Origin: Climacium dendroides
Taxonomy: Eukaryota; Streptophyta; Bryopsida; Hypnales; Climaciaceae
Direction: 5' to 3'
DNA length: 64,000 bases
NCBI GenBank assembly: GCA_950106755.1
Contig: OX467087.1
Span: 17,302,047-17,366,046 of the forward strand
Shown here: positions 13,247 through 27,000 of the stretch, piece by piece
Position numbering within the stretch: position 1 is the first letter of the stretch
How the letters are laid out: every line of letters begins with the position of its first letter
Program-made: the position numbers and the translations under genes
The notes under the pieces: model-generated
What the model was told of the DNA's origin: nothing
What the model saw: only the letters and a program-made list of their open reading frames with translations
Database searches by the model: none

Positions 13247-14366
13247 TTCGTGGAATTAGATATGAATTTCTGAAGTTGAAATATAGTGGTCAATATCCTG
13301 AAATGTGTACTATTGGTTGGTTCATTTCATTGAAGAAGCAAAATGTACCTCTGCATTACAGGACGCTTCTAGAGTCGGGACCTTACACTGTTACACACGA
13401 ATTGGAACTACAGAGTGGACATATGGTACACTGCACGGTTCCAATAAAAATAAAAATAAATCATTCCGCGCAGTACAGTGGCGACAGCAACTAAGAACGA
13501 GTCATATGAAAGTACAGAGCTCCAGGGAGTCCAGGCCATGCACGCGTACCGAAATAACCCTCAGGACAGGCAGGAGGTAATCTGGAGCGAAATCCAGCAC
13601 AGGCAGTTGAAACAAGTGTCAGCGCACCCTGAGGTTCATGCAATAATCACTACTCCTTCCGTCTGATAAACCACTCCGTCACAAGTCCCCACGACAGATA
13701 CCGGTAGTCAGACTTACACCCTAATCCACGATCGCCTTCCAATGGTGCGGCAAAATAGAGAAGTGACTGACACACATCGAAAGCCTGATTTTCTTTTGGA
13801 ATAAGCCTGACCTACACGACGAATACTGAACAAGAAACCCGCTCACAAATAGCCATACAAATCTGTCCCCGCAGAGTAATGCTGCTCATGTTCGTCAACT
13901 AAAACAACGCAATTGTCCATCAAATAAAACAAGTCAAAAGAGAAGCATCAGCAGCATTACTCTGTTCACTTCACAATCCCGAGACCACGCCAAGCAACCC
14001 ATGCTAACGCAATGCCGAAAACTGCTCTGCCAAACACGCCGTCCATTACACGAGCCCCACATCACCACTAAACTCTAAACCACTGCGCTCCGGATGCCGA
14101 ATTCACAAAGACATCACGAATGACAAATGGACTGAAACACAGTCTCTTCCAAAGAATGACTCATTCCATCTGGAATAAACACTGCTGGTCAAATTGTACT
14201 CCTTCAACCAATATTTACAGGCAGTGAGTGATCCCATTGACAAATGGTTTCCAAAGAAGACATTGCAATACACCAGGTAGAAACATGAACGTGATGAATG
14301 GGCGTCATAGGACCCCACCATTCTTTCCATATAAGCCTTCTGAAGCTTTGTTATGTAGGAATATTA
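13247..14366. other. Region 3' of LARP6, no separate gene
   Basis: GC-balanced DNA lying downstream of the LARP6 stop codon on the minus strand. Part of it is probably the LARP6 3' untranslated region. The plus-strand ORFs at 13204-13494 and 13305-13580 have no recognisable domain and overlap in different frames, so I leave them out. Confidence 0.45.
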
Positions 14367-17300
14367 CTAAGCGACAGTGTTTACAGAAGTGTTCACCCCA
14401 AGCAGCTTGCCCCTGCCGGTGGAAAACCCTCGGGTCCCATCCGGCATCCGCGGCCCAGGTGGTGGCTTTGCTACGATTTCAGAACTCATGTACAACGAAT
14501 TCTGAGGGGGGGTCCCTGAATGAGTGTGGTGGTGCAGCAGCCCACGACCCCTACCACCGCCCGTTCTACCACCCCGCCCTCGACCTCTCCCCTTCTTACT
14601 CAGCGCGTCTCCGCTATCACCTCCCTGTCGCCCAATACCCACCCACACAAAATCATTAGAGACAATAGTTACCTAACAACAATGCACCTATAACACACTG
14701 CATCATCCTGGGGCATTCCCATCCGTCGGACACCGTCACATTCCACCACCACCGTCACAATTCTCACCACTAAATGTGGACTAATATTGCCAAAACGTCC
14801 ACATGTTAGGGCTTAAAGTTCAAGCATTGTGGAAGCGGAAGGAAACCAAAAAAGTCACAGCAAAGCTCCGCATCACGCCAGAGCGACCTTCATGCACAAA
14901 TACTCAGCAACTCCACAACCATATGCAGTACTACCACCCTCACCGAAAAATCATCATGGCGCTCTCCATGATACTGCCAGCCAGAAAACTCCTCACTTCC
15001 CCTATCATGGGCCTTGTCCCCTAAACCCTCTTCCTCATCCATCACCACTTCACCGTCCGAACCTCCCTTGCGTGCTCGCTGATGAGGGGCCTGCTGATAA
15101 TTGTGTTTGCTCTGAAACGCCTACATCATAAACCATCACAACCCCACCCAGTTTAACAATCCTCCACCAGCGTCATTCACATAAAAATATACACGGCTCA
15201 TCTCGTTAGATACAAGTTGGATACGAACTCCTACTAGTCGCTGCATCTGCAACGCAACCTAGACACCCTCACCCCACCCCAATCAAATCAAATAGATGCC
15301 CATCCCAGCAGACAAACCTGACGTCTTAGCAGCAACCGCACGCGCAACCCACTCCTCCAGTTGCGTTCATCCGTCAGCTCCGTCACCTGACACAACAACC
15401 CCATCGTCAACACATCATTAACATCCCATCAGATGCACTCGCACTCCACACAAACACCACACCACTACTCCCCAAACTCTGCATTCTCCATCCACTCGGC
15501 TCCAACACCTTAAAACCATGACCTCACGAAATCCATGCTCTGCATTCCATTCAGCGGCCATCTCTCAAGCCGTGTCCAGCTCAACAAAAACAGGGCCTCT
15601 TTCTACATCAGTCTTTACCGACTATGAAATGCACTGCATAAAACAAAGTGCTCCAACCAGGATCCAGATACTCACAGCTTTCTCCGCCAGTTCTACAGAT
15701 TCGTACTCCACCAGGGCATGCAACTGCAATATCAATACAACTCATCAGCTTAACTTCATCTACCCTGTCTATAATGGGTCCATCTCACAACTCAGGCAAC
15801 CCCATGAACAGCGAACTGTCAAATCAAGCCCCGACGCCCTTCTCACCTTATTGCTGACCAACATGTCCGTCTTAGGATGCTTCGCTGCAGTCGAATTAGC
15901 CCCATTCGCAGCCTCAGGAGAACAGATGCGAACCATCTTCACTGGCCCCACTTTGCCAAACAACTGCTCCATGCTTTCGATGGAATGATCCTCGGGCAGA
16001 TTCTCCGCTACAACCGTACGTGACTGCCCAAACACACCATCACCGTTACCCCAAATGCAAACAAAAAGAGATTGACGGTAATCGGAAAAAACAGTATACA
16101 AAACCATGAAGATATCAAAGAACCATTCCTATACATTGCCGGAGGGACAAGCGATTGCTATGCACCTCCAAAAACACTCCGACAGACGTAAAGACCTGGC
16201 AAAAAAATTCGCATGGATTTCACATTGGCTTAGATCTCTTAAATCCTTGTCGAGATCTGTGCCACGTCTTTACGTCGAGTGAAGTCTGGTTCCTCGAGAA
16301 TTCTCAATAAAAATCTCGGAATTCCGCTTCACGGGATTTGTATTCAGAATTCCCTGGAACCAGCCTTCACCCTATACACAACGAACTCCTCCCGAGGTCT
16401 CCCCAGCGTGCCCGAGCAGGAGCAATGTTTGGAAAATTGACACCCAACCCCAAAGTACCTGAACTTCTTCCTGATCCACGTCTGGGAGTGGTTGAGCTCG
16501 CCGCACCTTCTTCCCGTCCTCACTCACCACCTGCAATACTCCAGTGCCCACATTGCACAGGTGTCATAATCCCAAACATACCGAGGAAACGTCTGTCAGA
16601 AGGATCGTAAATAAAATGCGCGAACTCCACACCCAAACACAATACCAATGGCACTTCCATTGCATCCTAGTCCAGGCAGGCCTACGTTCCCCTAAAATGC
16701 CTTCTGCTCGCTGAGATATTTGACATACTATTCCGAATATCCACACAATAACATCTACAGGATGAAAAGAACTCACCAACAGCGTAGAATTCCGAAGAGC
16801 AGCTGCCACAACTCCATGGTTCTTCACGAGGTTCTTGATCTTTCTGAACGACGCTACCACTGGAATCGGGACTGCCACCAAGAGAGGTCCGTCAGTATCA
16901 CATTTTCATTCCGTTCGCGAGAAAAGCCCAGGTTACAAGTAGTCCAGCACATACAAGACAGGACACGACATTTCTAGGGTTTATTTAACAGTCAAGGGGC
17001 AAGTCCACATCAATAAACAGTCACTGATACTCATAAGATAATCAGACGAAAAGATCTTTGGACACACACCAAATCCCTCCGGGTCCTTCTTCACAAACTT
17101 CATCAAGTAGTTGTCGGTTGGAAGGTTGGTGTCGCTGAAATAAAACTCCACCTAAAAACCACCAAACCGTTGTTAGAGACTCTTACAATCACACCACCAT
17201 CCTAGCCCAAAACCGCGGAACCCAAGAAACTAAACCCTCTGCACAAAAACATTCCATCTACAAACTACGCACCCTACAACCTAACCCAACCACAGCAGGG

Positions 17301-19529
17301 AGGTTGTTCACAAAATTGCATGTGAATCCGCGACCTTGCCGACACTCCTGGAACATGTACTCTGATGAGGATAGTCTAGATTTCCTATCCCCTGATAGCA
17401 CTCTGGCACCTTCACCAAATCTTCCTTAGGTTGGACTGGGAATCAACCTCATTCACTGCTTTCATTCAATTCCACTGGCTTCGACTGGTCTAGCCAATAT
17501 ACGCAGCCAGACCAGCTGACATGAACATTTCAGTACCGTTCAAATCGTCACCCCCGCTCTTAAAACCGAGTTGCTCTACATTGCTCCACTATACTACCTC
17601 AAACGCATGCCATTGCTCGAATCAATGACTGATATACACCGCGGCCGCAAATTGCCATTCACGAGGTAAAATCAAAACCGAATTGCGAAAAAGACGATTC
17701 AAGTCCACAGTCAATCCTAGCTTTCCGAAACTCCACAACAATATGATTACAGCCAGAGACACCATACCTGCTTAACAACTTTCGCCTTCAGCTCCTCCGT
17801 CACCACGGGTTTCGCGGGCTGCGCCACGTTACCTGCAGCTGGCTGACCCGCCTCGCTCTCTCTGCCGTGTTCAGACGCCACCAATGCTTCAGCTCCATCT
17901 GTACCATCCTTCCCTGAACCCGTGTCGATGCTAGGAGGCGAATCCGAAATCGATTCCTCCACCACTGCGGGAACGAAAACTCCCGTCCCAACTGTTTCTT
18001 TCGCCGCCGGAAGAGGTATAATCACGGGAATCACTGACGATGGAATTTGAACCATAGCAGGAGGACTGAACCCTAACCCTGCCCCTAACCCTTGGGCAAG
18101 GCCTGGCAGAGAGGTAGAACACGCAATTGGCAGGCCCTTCGGAACGAATGCCGGGGCTCCCGCATTCAACCTCGAACCCGACAGCGAACGACTCAGAAGC
18201 TGCACCTTCCTATCATCTCCACTCTGCCACACGCGCACAACAAATAATCAATCGTCAGAAGACACCATCTCAAATAATTATGACCCAGTAGGGCGGCGCC
18301 CGGGAGATCAAACAAACATGTAGCTACCTCCAAGTTCTTCCGGGAAGACTACCTCAGGGCTAAGCAGTATTGCGTCACAATTCCCAGACCGCGAAATTAA
18401 AAACGCATCTCACGTTCGCGGCAAGAGCACTTTGCCTCTCAATTCACTGCATATGGTACCTATCCATGTGCGGGCGACCAAATTAGGTCCTTAAACGCCT
18501 TAAAGGCGTCATCTCCTATGGGCCATTCTAATCTAAGAAGACCGAATCTAAAACTACTGCACAAATTCTCACTGTCGGCAAGCGCCGGAGACGAACACCG
18601 AAGAACCATCCAACGGGTCGTGCTTTCGCAGATCGGTTAGCCAGGCATCACGAGGATGGAAATCGCGAAAAGCGGTGCACAGAAAATCGTCGGGAACAGA
18701 CCCTTCCATGCTCAAAACGGAGATGCAGAACCTCCGAGTACGGCCGAACGGTCAGACGATAAAATCGCACACACAACCATCTAGTCACAGAGAATTGCCT
18801 ACGGTTCAACACTCCGCACGCGCCCAGTAGGTCGATCCAACCAGAAAGCGCCACGCTGAATGAATAGGGCACCAGTCCCGAGAATTGTACAATCAAAAGA
18901 TGCTGTACCTCGAACTACGAGATCAATCACTCCGACACGCGTGACAGGCGAATAAACAAAACAGACAAGTAACTAAACGATTGCGACACTCAACATCAGC
19001 AGTCGCCGAACCGACGGCGCAACAGTAAATCAGGTCACGGTCACAACACGACACCGGACAGTCCAGCCCCTGCTCGCACATCGCAATCGCAATTGCAAAC
19101 CTAACTCAGGGCCCGCACCTTCGATCGTCGAGACAGGACCGACAATGATCGCCGCGACGAAACCGATTCGACATGATTCGACTAGAGATCGAGAAGCGAA
19201 GACATGCGTTCCGACGTTACCTGAGCGGGAGGCGGAACCAGCAGAGAGGACGACGAGGTGGAGGAGGTGCGACGGTGGTGAACAACATCCATCGGTGGGG
19301 TTCCTGACGAGTTGTTGGACACGATGGAAGGGGCGGAGAGAGGGGCGCCAGCCCTGCGGTGGTGGTGATGGTGCTGATGGTGCTGCTGCTGCTGCTGTCC
19401 CGTCCCCCCGGACGAAGGGGACGCCGCGGCAGCGGCAACGGCCACCACGTCGAGGTCGGCCGCCCCGAAGGTGGAGCTGCTACGAGGCTGAGGGTGCTGC
19501 TGCGCCGGGGCAGCGGCAGACGGCGCCAT
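14367..19529 (-). CDS. LARP6: La-related protein 6 (LARP6, PAM2-containing plant type)
   Basis: RNA-binding protein of the LARP6 family, expected to bind mRNA through its La module and poly(A)-binding protein through PAM2. Exons on the minus strand: 19529-19221, 18223-17768, 17151-17070, 16871-16777, 16530-16459, 16023-15847, 15723-15676, 15386-15318, 15111-14944, 14624-14367. All introns are GT-AG and the frame is kept throughout, giving about 577 aa. Visible parts: His/Gln/Ser-rich N-terminus with an HHQHHHHH run; PAM2 motif SRLNAGAPAFVP at about 120-131; La motif at about 243-325 (EFYFSDTNLPTDNYLMKF, then ASFRKIKNLV); RRM at about 338-436 (VVAENLPEDHS, LHALVEYESVELAEKA, NWRSGLRVRLL); RG-rich stretch; C-terminal SUZ-C motif PGPRMPDGTRGFSTGRGK at about 548-565. 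The start is the first in-frame ATG after an upstream stop and has a good context (CCATGG). An unseen exon in the long first intron is possible. Confidence 0.92.
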
Positions 19530-19930
19530 GGATGCAGGCAGCCGGTCTGTTGCGGTGGCGCTGCTGGCTACATAACAGCCTGGGCCATAGCCTCCATGGG
19601 CGCTGCGAAGCGAAGCTCCCACCCCCCCCGACCCACGAGCGACGACGACGGACCTAAGCTCCGCCTTTCTCTTCCCCGATCAAATGAAAACCCGGATCCA
19701 TGGCCAGCAAAGAGGGCGCCCCTCCCACGCGAGCGAGAGAGACGAAGTTCCCCTTCGGGCACCGAGTTCCTTTGAGTTCCCTTGAGTTCTCTCTAAGTTC
19801 CCTCCGTCCTATGGAGAACGCTTCTGTCATACTAGGATGGATCGTGGATGCCGACGGAACTGTATTGGATACATCCGTCATCATGTCGTCATCAACGATA
19901 CTAGTAATGGTCAGATGTGACTACCTTGAA
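19530..19930 (-). promoter_or_regulatory. LARP6 5' leader and promoter region
   Basis: GC-rich sequence upstream of the LARP6 start ends abruptly in AT-rich DNA at about 19.93 kb. It contains short tandem copies of a GGAACTCAA-like unit (19772-19802, minus strand). No clear TATA box is seen, as is common for housekeeping plant genes. The extent is inferred from base composition. Confidence 0.4.
19568..19597 (-). promoter_or_regulatory. Short upstream ORF in the LARP6 leader
   Basis: On the LARP6 strand an ATG at 19597 opens a 9-codon frame (MEAMAQAVM, stop ending at 19568), 38 nt before the chosen LARP6 ATG and in a different frame. A longer ATG-initiated frame in the same register starts at 19762. 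If the transcript begins upstream of 19600, these could reduce LARP6 translation. The transcription start is not known, so the role is inferred. Confidence 0.45.
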
Positions 19931-21162
19931 TGAAGAATGTTTGGGGTGGTTTTGTATTTGACAAAGTTATGTGTGAGAGAATTTGAGTAGGATCTTACTT
20001 GAACAGTCATTAGAGGGGACAAATGAATCTTGCATCAATGGTGCGGAGAATATGACAAGTCGATGATTCTTTGAGGGACAAATTAACCTCGGAACGATAT
20101 TCCAAACAATAAATGTCCAATGAATGATTTTTGCAAGGTTTGGGTGAACAAAGAAAGTCAATTTTTCATTCATTTTAGTTTTGGGGGGACTTTGTGGGTA
20201 CAATGCAACTATTCATGGCGTAGCTTCTTTTGAAGAACACTATAAAAAAAAAAGTGTTAGAATCATTCTCTAGTGTTGTAGGAGGGACACAAAGCCCACA
20301 TAACAAATTTTGTACATGACCATCACTATTTTTAACAATTACAACATCAAAACATTGGCTATAGAAAGTTTGGGAAATGAAAGGCATTACATCAGTCCAA
20401 ATTTTAGGTAGATTTTGCTACATGGAGTCAACAATGACGCTATTTTAGTTGTCTTAGTATAGAATTGTTTTGTATCTGGTGGTGGCCAAAAATGGTTTGC
20501 TTATTGTTTGGAATGTTTGGGATGACCATGTCCTCATTATGAACAATACATGAGTGCAATAATCAGAGCTAGAGATCTTTCTTGTATAATTACAAATTGT
20601 CATACACAACACATTGTGTAGATACAAATGTTAGTCAAAACATCAATCAAAACTAATACAAAAAGAGTGTCAAAAACACCTTATCTCAAGCCATTGAAAG
20701 TTGTGGAATTGTGGCTATAATGATTTAGGCATCTATAAAGCATTAATTTGAGGGGCTTTTTTAATGCATGTGCATTCTAAGATTCTTTCTTTGTAGAGTA
20801 AAAGCTACTTGACTACTTGTGTACAAATTCTAAGTACCCCAAATCCTAGTTGACAAGAACAAAAAGTCAATTCCTACATTAAGTTCTTAAATGACTAAGA
20901 ACTCCCTAGAACCATAACATGGACTAAAGAAACCATTTTAGCCAAGTAAATAACACACCACAATGTGCTTTAACATTAAATGCCACATCACTTAACATTT
21001 CACATAGGTTGATGTTGGTATGCAAGTAATTGGGGTCACACTTAGCAATTGGGAGCAAACCAATTCAAATAAAGCCTATGGATTTATTAAGGTTCTTAAG
21101 GTAAAGCACATCTATTGGATATGTTCTCAACAATTTGTAAGCCTATGGAATGATCAAGGTTC
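19931..21162. other. AT-rich intergenic DNA
   Basis: No gene-like ORF and no clear element boundaries are seen. Confidence 0.5.
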
Positions 21163-21869
21163 TTGACCCCTAAAGTCCCAAGGCCTTTTTCCATCAAAAA
21201 CAAATTAAAATTGTCATTTCTATTGCAAAGAGCAAAAAAAAAATTTAATTATTTTTTTTACATATTTAACTATGGGATCTTGTACTATACTAGTATAAAA
21301 ATGCATGGAAGAAATCTCAATAACTTTGACTACATAGATTGCAAAATATTTGCATTCAAAGTAAAAAAAATTGCAAATATGTTCTAGATTATTTGTCAAT
21401 AATTCCTATAATGAGATTATTATAGCAAGCAAATTTAATCATGTCTAACAATTTTTTTTGAAAAATTGTAAAAAATGCATTCAAAAATGCATTTTATAAG
21501 TTATTTTTTCAAAAAGATGCTTAGATTGCCCCAAAACAAAATTGTCCATAACCTTCTCATTACTAGTCCAAATAGAATGAATCAAAGCTTTAGATGTAGA
21601 CAAAAATATAATTCATGAGAGAAATATTTAATTAAAAAAATTCAATTTTTTGTGATTATTTTAGAGCTACCTTGAGCTTTTGGGGGGACTTAGGGTGGCA
21701 TAACTTTAGCTCTTGGGCACTAATTGAAAAAAAATTATATTCCCCAAAAGCAAATCTAATTCCCTATTTTTTTTAAATTCAAAAAATCATGTCGTAAAAA
21801 TTAAAATCACATGAGCCTACTTAAAATTTCAAGAATCTCCTTTAGGGACTTTAGGACTTTAGGGGTTAA
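21163..21869 (+). mobile_element. TTAA-type AT-rich element, family A
   Basis: The left edge is TTGACCCCTAAAGTCCC and the right edge is GGACTTTAGGGG then TTAA (21866-21869). The ends are inverted repeats of each other over about 15 bp. The 707-bp body shares blocks with 4226-5159 and, in reverse orientation, with 23300-24099. It is non-coding, consistent with a non-autonomous DNA transposon. The left TTAA has decayed to TTGA. Confidence 0.6.
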
Positions 21870-23299
21870 GATGAAGCATGTCTATTGTACATGCTCACAA
21901 AGATTTGTGACATCTGATTGCAAAAATTTAGAAGCATTTTGGAGAATTGAGACATTGTACTTCTACATACAAAAGGCGTTTGCAAGGTCAAATCAATTTC
22001 TAGGGTGTTTCCTTTATAGTTTATGCTTAGTTGTTTGCACTTTTCACTTCTTAACAATTTATAGCATCAACAATAGGAAATGGTATTCATTGATGCAATA
22101 GTATATCTAGTAATTGCAAGGGGCAACATGTGAAATGCACGATATAAATGCAATGACTCTTTTCAATCTATTGTCCATATTCAAGACTTTGTAAATGTGA
22201 TGACCATAATGAATTGGAAGGACGTAGTCATAAGCTCTAGCTTTATTTTAGTACTTGCTTGCCTTGTCCATGTATATTTGGGGGGCACACTAATTTCATA
22301 ATCTTCAATGGCTTTTTGAATCAACAAGTGTTAAAATTCAATGTCCATCTTCTTGTGAACTTTTACGTGTATACTCTCTATTCATTGAGGTACTAAAATT
22401 CAAGATTACAACTTCATTTCAATTGATTTGTACTCTTATGCTTCATTGTTATTGTCTTTGTATGCATTTACTCAACAAAAAACAATGGAATTCCTAGATT
22501 TTGAAACAATTGAGAAATTTTATCATTAAAAAAAGTTGATATACTGCCAAGTATTCCCACAAGTATTCTCTTAAATTTTTTTTGTATTGCTTTAGAAGGA
22601 ATTTTTGGTCATAATATATTACCTAAACCAAAGTTAGACATCTTAATAAGTTTGATATTGTATAAATCTAATTTTTTAGAAAATCTCCATTCACACAATT
22701 GCAATTTGAAGGGAATATGATAATGAATTTTTTTTGATATTAGGGCAATAACATATTCAACTCTTGCAAAATTATTGATTATAGTCTATTATATATTTCT
22801 ATAGAATCCACTAAAATGTAGGTTCATGATATAAAGCCTTAAGCAACATAAGTTGAAAAAAAAGACAAAGACAATTTATTTTGCAATTTATTTTCCTTAT
22901 GTCCTTACTTCTACTAGCAACATTATAAAGCTTTCAACAAAGGCTCTAAGTTTGCTCATATAGGGAGAGGAAAAACAAGAAATTGTAAAAATGAAGACCT
23001 TTTGCTTGAATACTTTATAGGCCATAATATATTTTCCTAAAAAATTCCATTTCTCTATTTTTTTTTATAGTACAAATTTTTAGGGAGGTAATGGCAATAT
23101 TTATTGAATATTATGAAACCAAAAATATTCAGCATTTCAATAATGATCCTATCTTATATTGTAAAAAATGTACAATAAAAAAATTAATATTTAAAAAAAA
23201 TGGTGAAACAATAAACTAAATTTATAAACTTCATTAGGTATAGTGCTAAAAATTTTTAACAATAGAAATGTAAAAAATGACTTAGAACAAATCATAGCA
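21870..23299. other. AT-rich intergenic DNA
   Basis: The only longer ORF (21811-22101) overlaps the end of the family A element and has no recognisable domain. No gene is seen. Confidence 0.5.
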
Positions 23300-24099
23300 T
23301 TAAACCCTAAAGTCCTGTTGTCCCTCCGGGGACAAAATGGATTTGAGGTATGATTTTATAGTCTCAATATTCATTGTGATTTTCTAAATTTTTTAGTAAA
23401 TATAGAAAAATACATTAGCTTTTTAGAAATATAATTTGTCTTTCAATTGGTGTTTGAGTGCAAATTTTATTTTGGTGGGCAAAAAAAGCACAAAAATTTA
23501 AAATAATTTTTTATGGATTTTATTTTTATCTAAATGTGAAGCTATAATTCATCCATTTGGACTAGTGATGTAAAAGTTATAGACAATCAATTCTGAGCAA
23601 TTAGCAATTTAGTTTATCATTTCTAAATTCAATGTTTACATTTTACAAGTTTTACAATGTTAAGATCTCTTGCTAAAACAATCTTGTCATTGAGATTAGT
23701 GTATTCAATTCCATCTTAAAGCTATTAACAATTTAGTTTCTCCTTCAATCTCAAATCTATTTCTACTTAACAAGTTTATAATTAGTAAAAATTAAGTATT
23801 TTTTCTTTTATTTAGTTTTAGTCTCTAAACTCAATTCTTCAATATAAATGATTAGAAATTCAAATCAATATTGCAAAAATTTTAAGCTAAGAAAATTCAA
23901 AGTAAAAAAAATATAGTCAAGCAAGGTACAAAAATCTACAAGGTCAATTCTTGAAATTTCTTCTACAAATTTTTAATCAATTCTAGTGCAAGATCCCATG
24001 GTAAGATATGCAAAAAAGTAACTTTTAAAGCTTTTTCTCTTTGCAATAGAAATGGTAGTTTTGAATGGCTTTCGATGGTAAAAAGGCCTTGGGGGTTAA
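23300..24099 (-). mobile_element. TTAA-flanked AT-rich element, family A, reversed
   Basis: It begins TTAAACCCTAAAGTCC and ends GGGGG then TTAA (24096-24099). It is about 800 bp, in the opposite orientation to the copy at 21.2 kb. The block with GCAATAGAAATGGTAGTTTT near 24040 is the reverse complement of the block at about 21210. It is non-coding. Confidence 0.6.
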
Positions 24100-27000
24100 G
24101 GTTTAAAGTTCCATCTCTATATTTAATCCAAAACTACCCTTTTTAGTGGAAGGGAAAAAAATAGAAAAAAATTATTGTTGCATGTCCAACCATAAGATTG
24201 CATACTCAAAAATAAATAAAGCCTTTCAAAAAAAATTTAACAATGTAAATTGTAAGATAATAGTGTTTAAAGTAAAGAATATCAAGAATTTGTACCATAT
24301 CTTTGTTAAGAAATTAAGAAGCCTTTAATCCCCTTAAGCTAACATAAAGTTCAAAATAAGAATTCTAAACTTTGTAAATCTAAAGTGCAAAATTTATTTA
24401 TTTATTAGAAGTCAACTTCCTAATCATTCAAGACTTTTTAAATCTATATTGTATAAATCTCCAATATAAGATCTAAGATAGTCTAGGAAAAACATATAAA
24501 AAAAAATCTAATGTTCATTCCTAAAGAATTAAACAAAACTAATTTATTCTTCAATTTTATCAAAAAAAAATTCAAAAACTCACACCAAAAGTAATATCAT
24601 AGGAACTTGGTCAAACTTCATCTTTCAAGGTTTATAACCACATTATAGCCTTTGAGATTTTGGTTGGCTCTTATAGTTTGAATTTTGATTTATTCTTGTG
24701 TAAAAATTGGTCTTTCAAAAGCAAACTTTTATTGAAAATCCCAAAAATATAATTTGCATTCACGAGTAATTTGGGATGCATTTTTTGTGAATTAATGAGT
24801 GTTTTGGCTTCAAAAATCTATTTTTGAAATTTTTAAAGGACCTTGAATAAATTCTCACTTGGCATCTTTTGCCCACTTGAGAGTTGAGAGACATAAAAAT
24901 TCAAATGCCACTTGAAGGCTATGTCATAGAAAAATGCCTAATTTTGCCAAAATATCAATTGAGTTTTTAAAAATTCTTTCTAATTTTATTTTGTATTTCA
25001 CAATGTTCTAATATACAGATTGTGAAAGATTGAGGTGAGACAAATATAATAGCAAATAAAGTGATATACATGGAATATTGAAGTAGATGAAACACATTGG
25101 ATAGTGAGGGGAAGAAGATGAACTATAGAAGATAGTGAGAGATGTGAAATACAAATGATGGTGCAAGAATTCATTTACATAAGATAGGAATAAAGTGAAA
25201 CAAATAGGGAAAAAAAGGTAATACACTATTATAAAAATGGTAGTTGGAGGTAGACTTAGAGATTGAGCCTAGAGCTTGCCTAAGGTGTCATCACTATGGT
25301 CTTTTGAAGAGAGGATTTGGTATATTTTGGTACATTTTTTTAGACCTCAAAACTCAAATTACACTTGCAAGCTATTCCTGTCTATTTACATGTGGTGTCA
25401 AATTGTGGAGCCATGATTTGATTCTTGGGTAGCACGGCAAAGTTTGTTGACAAATTATTTGGCAACTTGCTCGTTTTGGATCTTCACTTGTTTTTATTTT
25501 AATTCACTTTGGACAATTATTGAATTCAATGGACATTCATGTAATTTTGTTCATTTATTGGATTGAGTTTTGTTTTCTTGTTCCTTTGCCAAATTGCACT
25601 CTTCATTCAAAACTCTAGGTAAATGGCTTATTACCTATCAAATTTAATACACCAATGAAATAAAATTGGCAAAAAAATTATTTTTACTTGAATGCAATGT
25701 GAGCAAACATGTTCAACAAAGGTCTAAAGTCCAAAGTTTGACAAAACTTTAACAAAGATTGCAAGTCATGACCATTCAATCTAATAAAGCAATAAATTAT
25801 TTCAAAGAGTTAGGGCTTGTACACTTATAGTTTGATAATGTGTATCCATCTCCATCTTTTTCTAAGTATGAGTAGTACTTTATTGTTGTTCCCATCCTTC
25901 ACAATCCAAAAATGTCCACACCTCCACCTCCATTATAAATCCTATGCTTCAATTATGCGAAGTTGTAGACTTGAAACTTAAATAAGGAGGGGGATGAGAG
26001 ACATTGGATTATGCAAGAGGGAGACAAATAGGATAGAAAAGGAGGTGAGACCCATACTATAGGATTCAAGCTTATAACCTTTGAAGTTTGTATTAAAGAA
26101 ATTTTGAGGTCAAGTCTATGCTATTTGTAAAGTTGAATCTAATTTTGAGGTAAACATGTCATTATTCAACGTATAGTGTTTTGACCATCATGTAGTAGAT
26201 ATCTTACTTATTTATATGTCAATTCCAAAAATAATAGAAGTGGGTGATTATAAGAAACACTTGTATTATTTGTTGTATTTTCACTTTTGTAATGGAGAAA
26301 ATATCTTTTAGAAATAAAATTTAAAAAATCATACAAATTTCAAATATTGGTACAAATATCAAAATCCAATCCTAAAAAAGGTTCTCTAAAAGATATGCAC
26401 AAAAAATTCAAGACAATAAATTTTTTATGTTTTGTATTTTTAGAAAATAAAAAAATTCAAAAAATAAATAAAGAGTAGTCCTTTTATCAACTTAAATGAG
26501 CTTCTAGTCAAACAATATATCTTGATGAAAAAAATTATATCATTCCTACATCATACTACTAAAATCATAAGTCCCTTGGTAATATCACAAATGCTACCAT
26601 TAATATTAGGGGCTTCTATTTGCTATGCTACGCATTCATTGCATCACATATTAGTAAAATTTTGATATATTTGAATAGAATGCATGATAATGATTTCAAT
26701 AAGTCTTTAAAATAATTATTTTAATTATTTTATAAAAATATTTCCAATCATGCATACATAGAAATCATATTTTCACACAATGTGATATTATTGGAATAGA
26801 GTAGCAGTTTGCAATCACCTCTATAATATCACTTTTACAAAGGGTGATATTATAGAAATAATATAGTCATTGCAATTAAGGTGATATTAAAGAAGATCAA
26901 TATGGTGATATTATAAACTGGTAGCAATTCCATTGCTTTTCTTGGCTTTATACTTCTTTTGCATTTCTATGATTTTATGCCTTTGTAGGCTTCGAGCTTC

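Noticed and set aside
13204..13494. 96-codon plus-strand ORF downstream of LARP6
   Set aside because: No recognisable family, begins inside the tandem duplication, and overlaps another frame of similar length.
19182..19622. LARP6 start at 19622
   Set aside because: The codon there is GTG, not ATG. The first in-frame ATG is at 19529, in good context.
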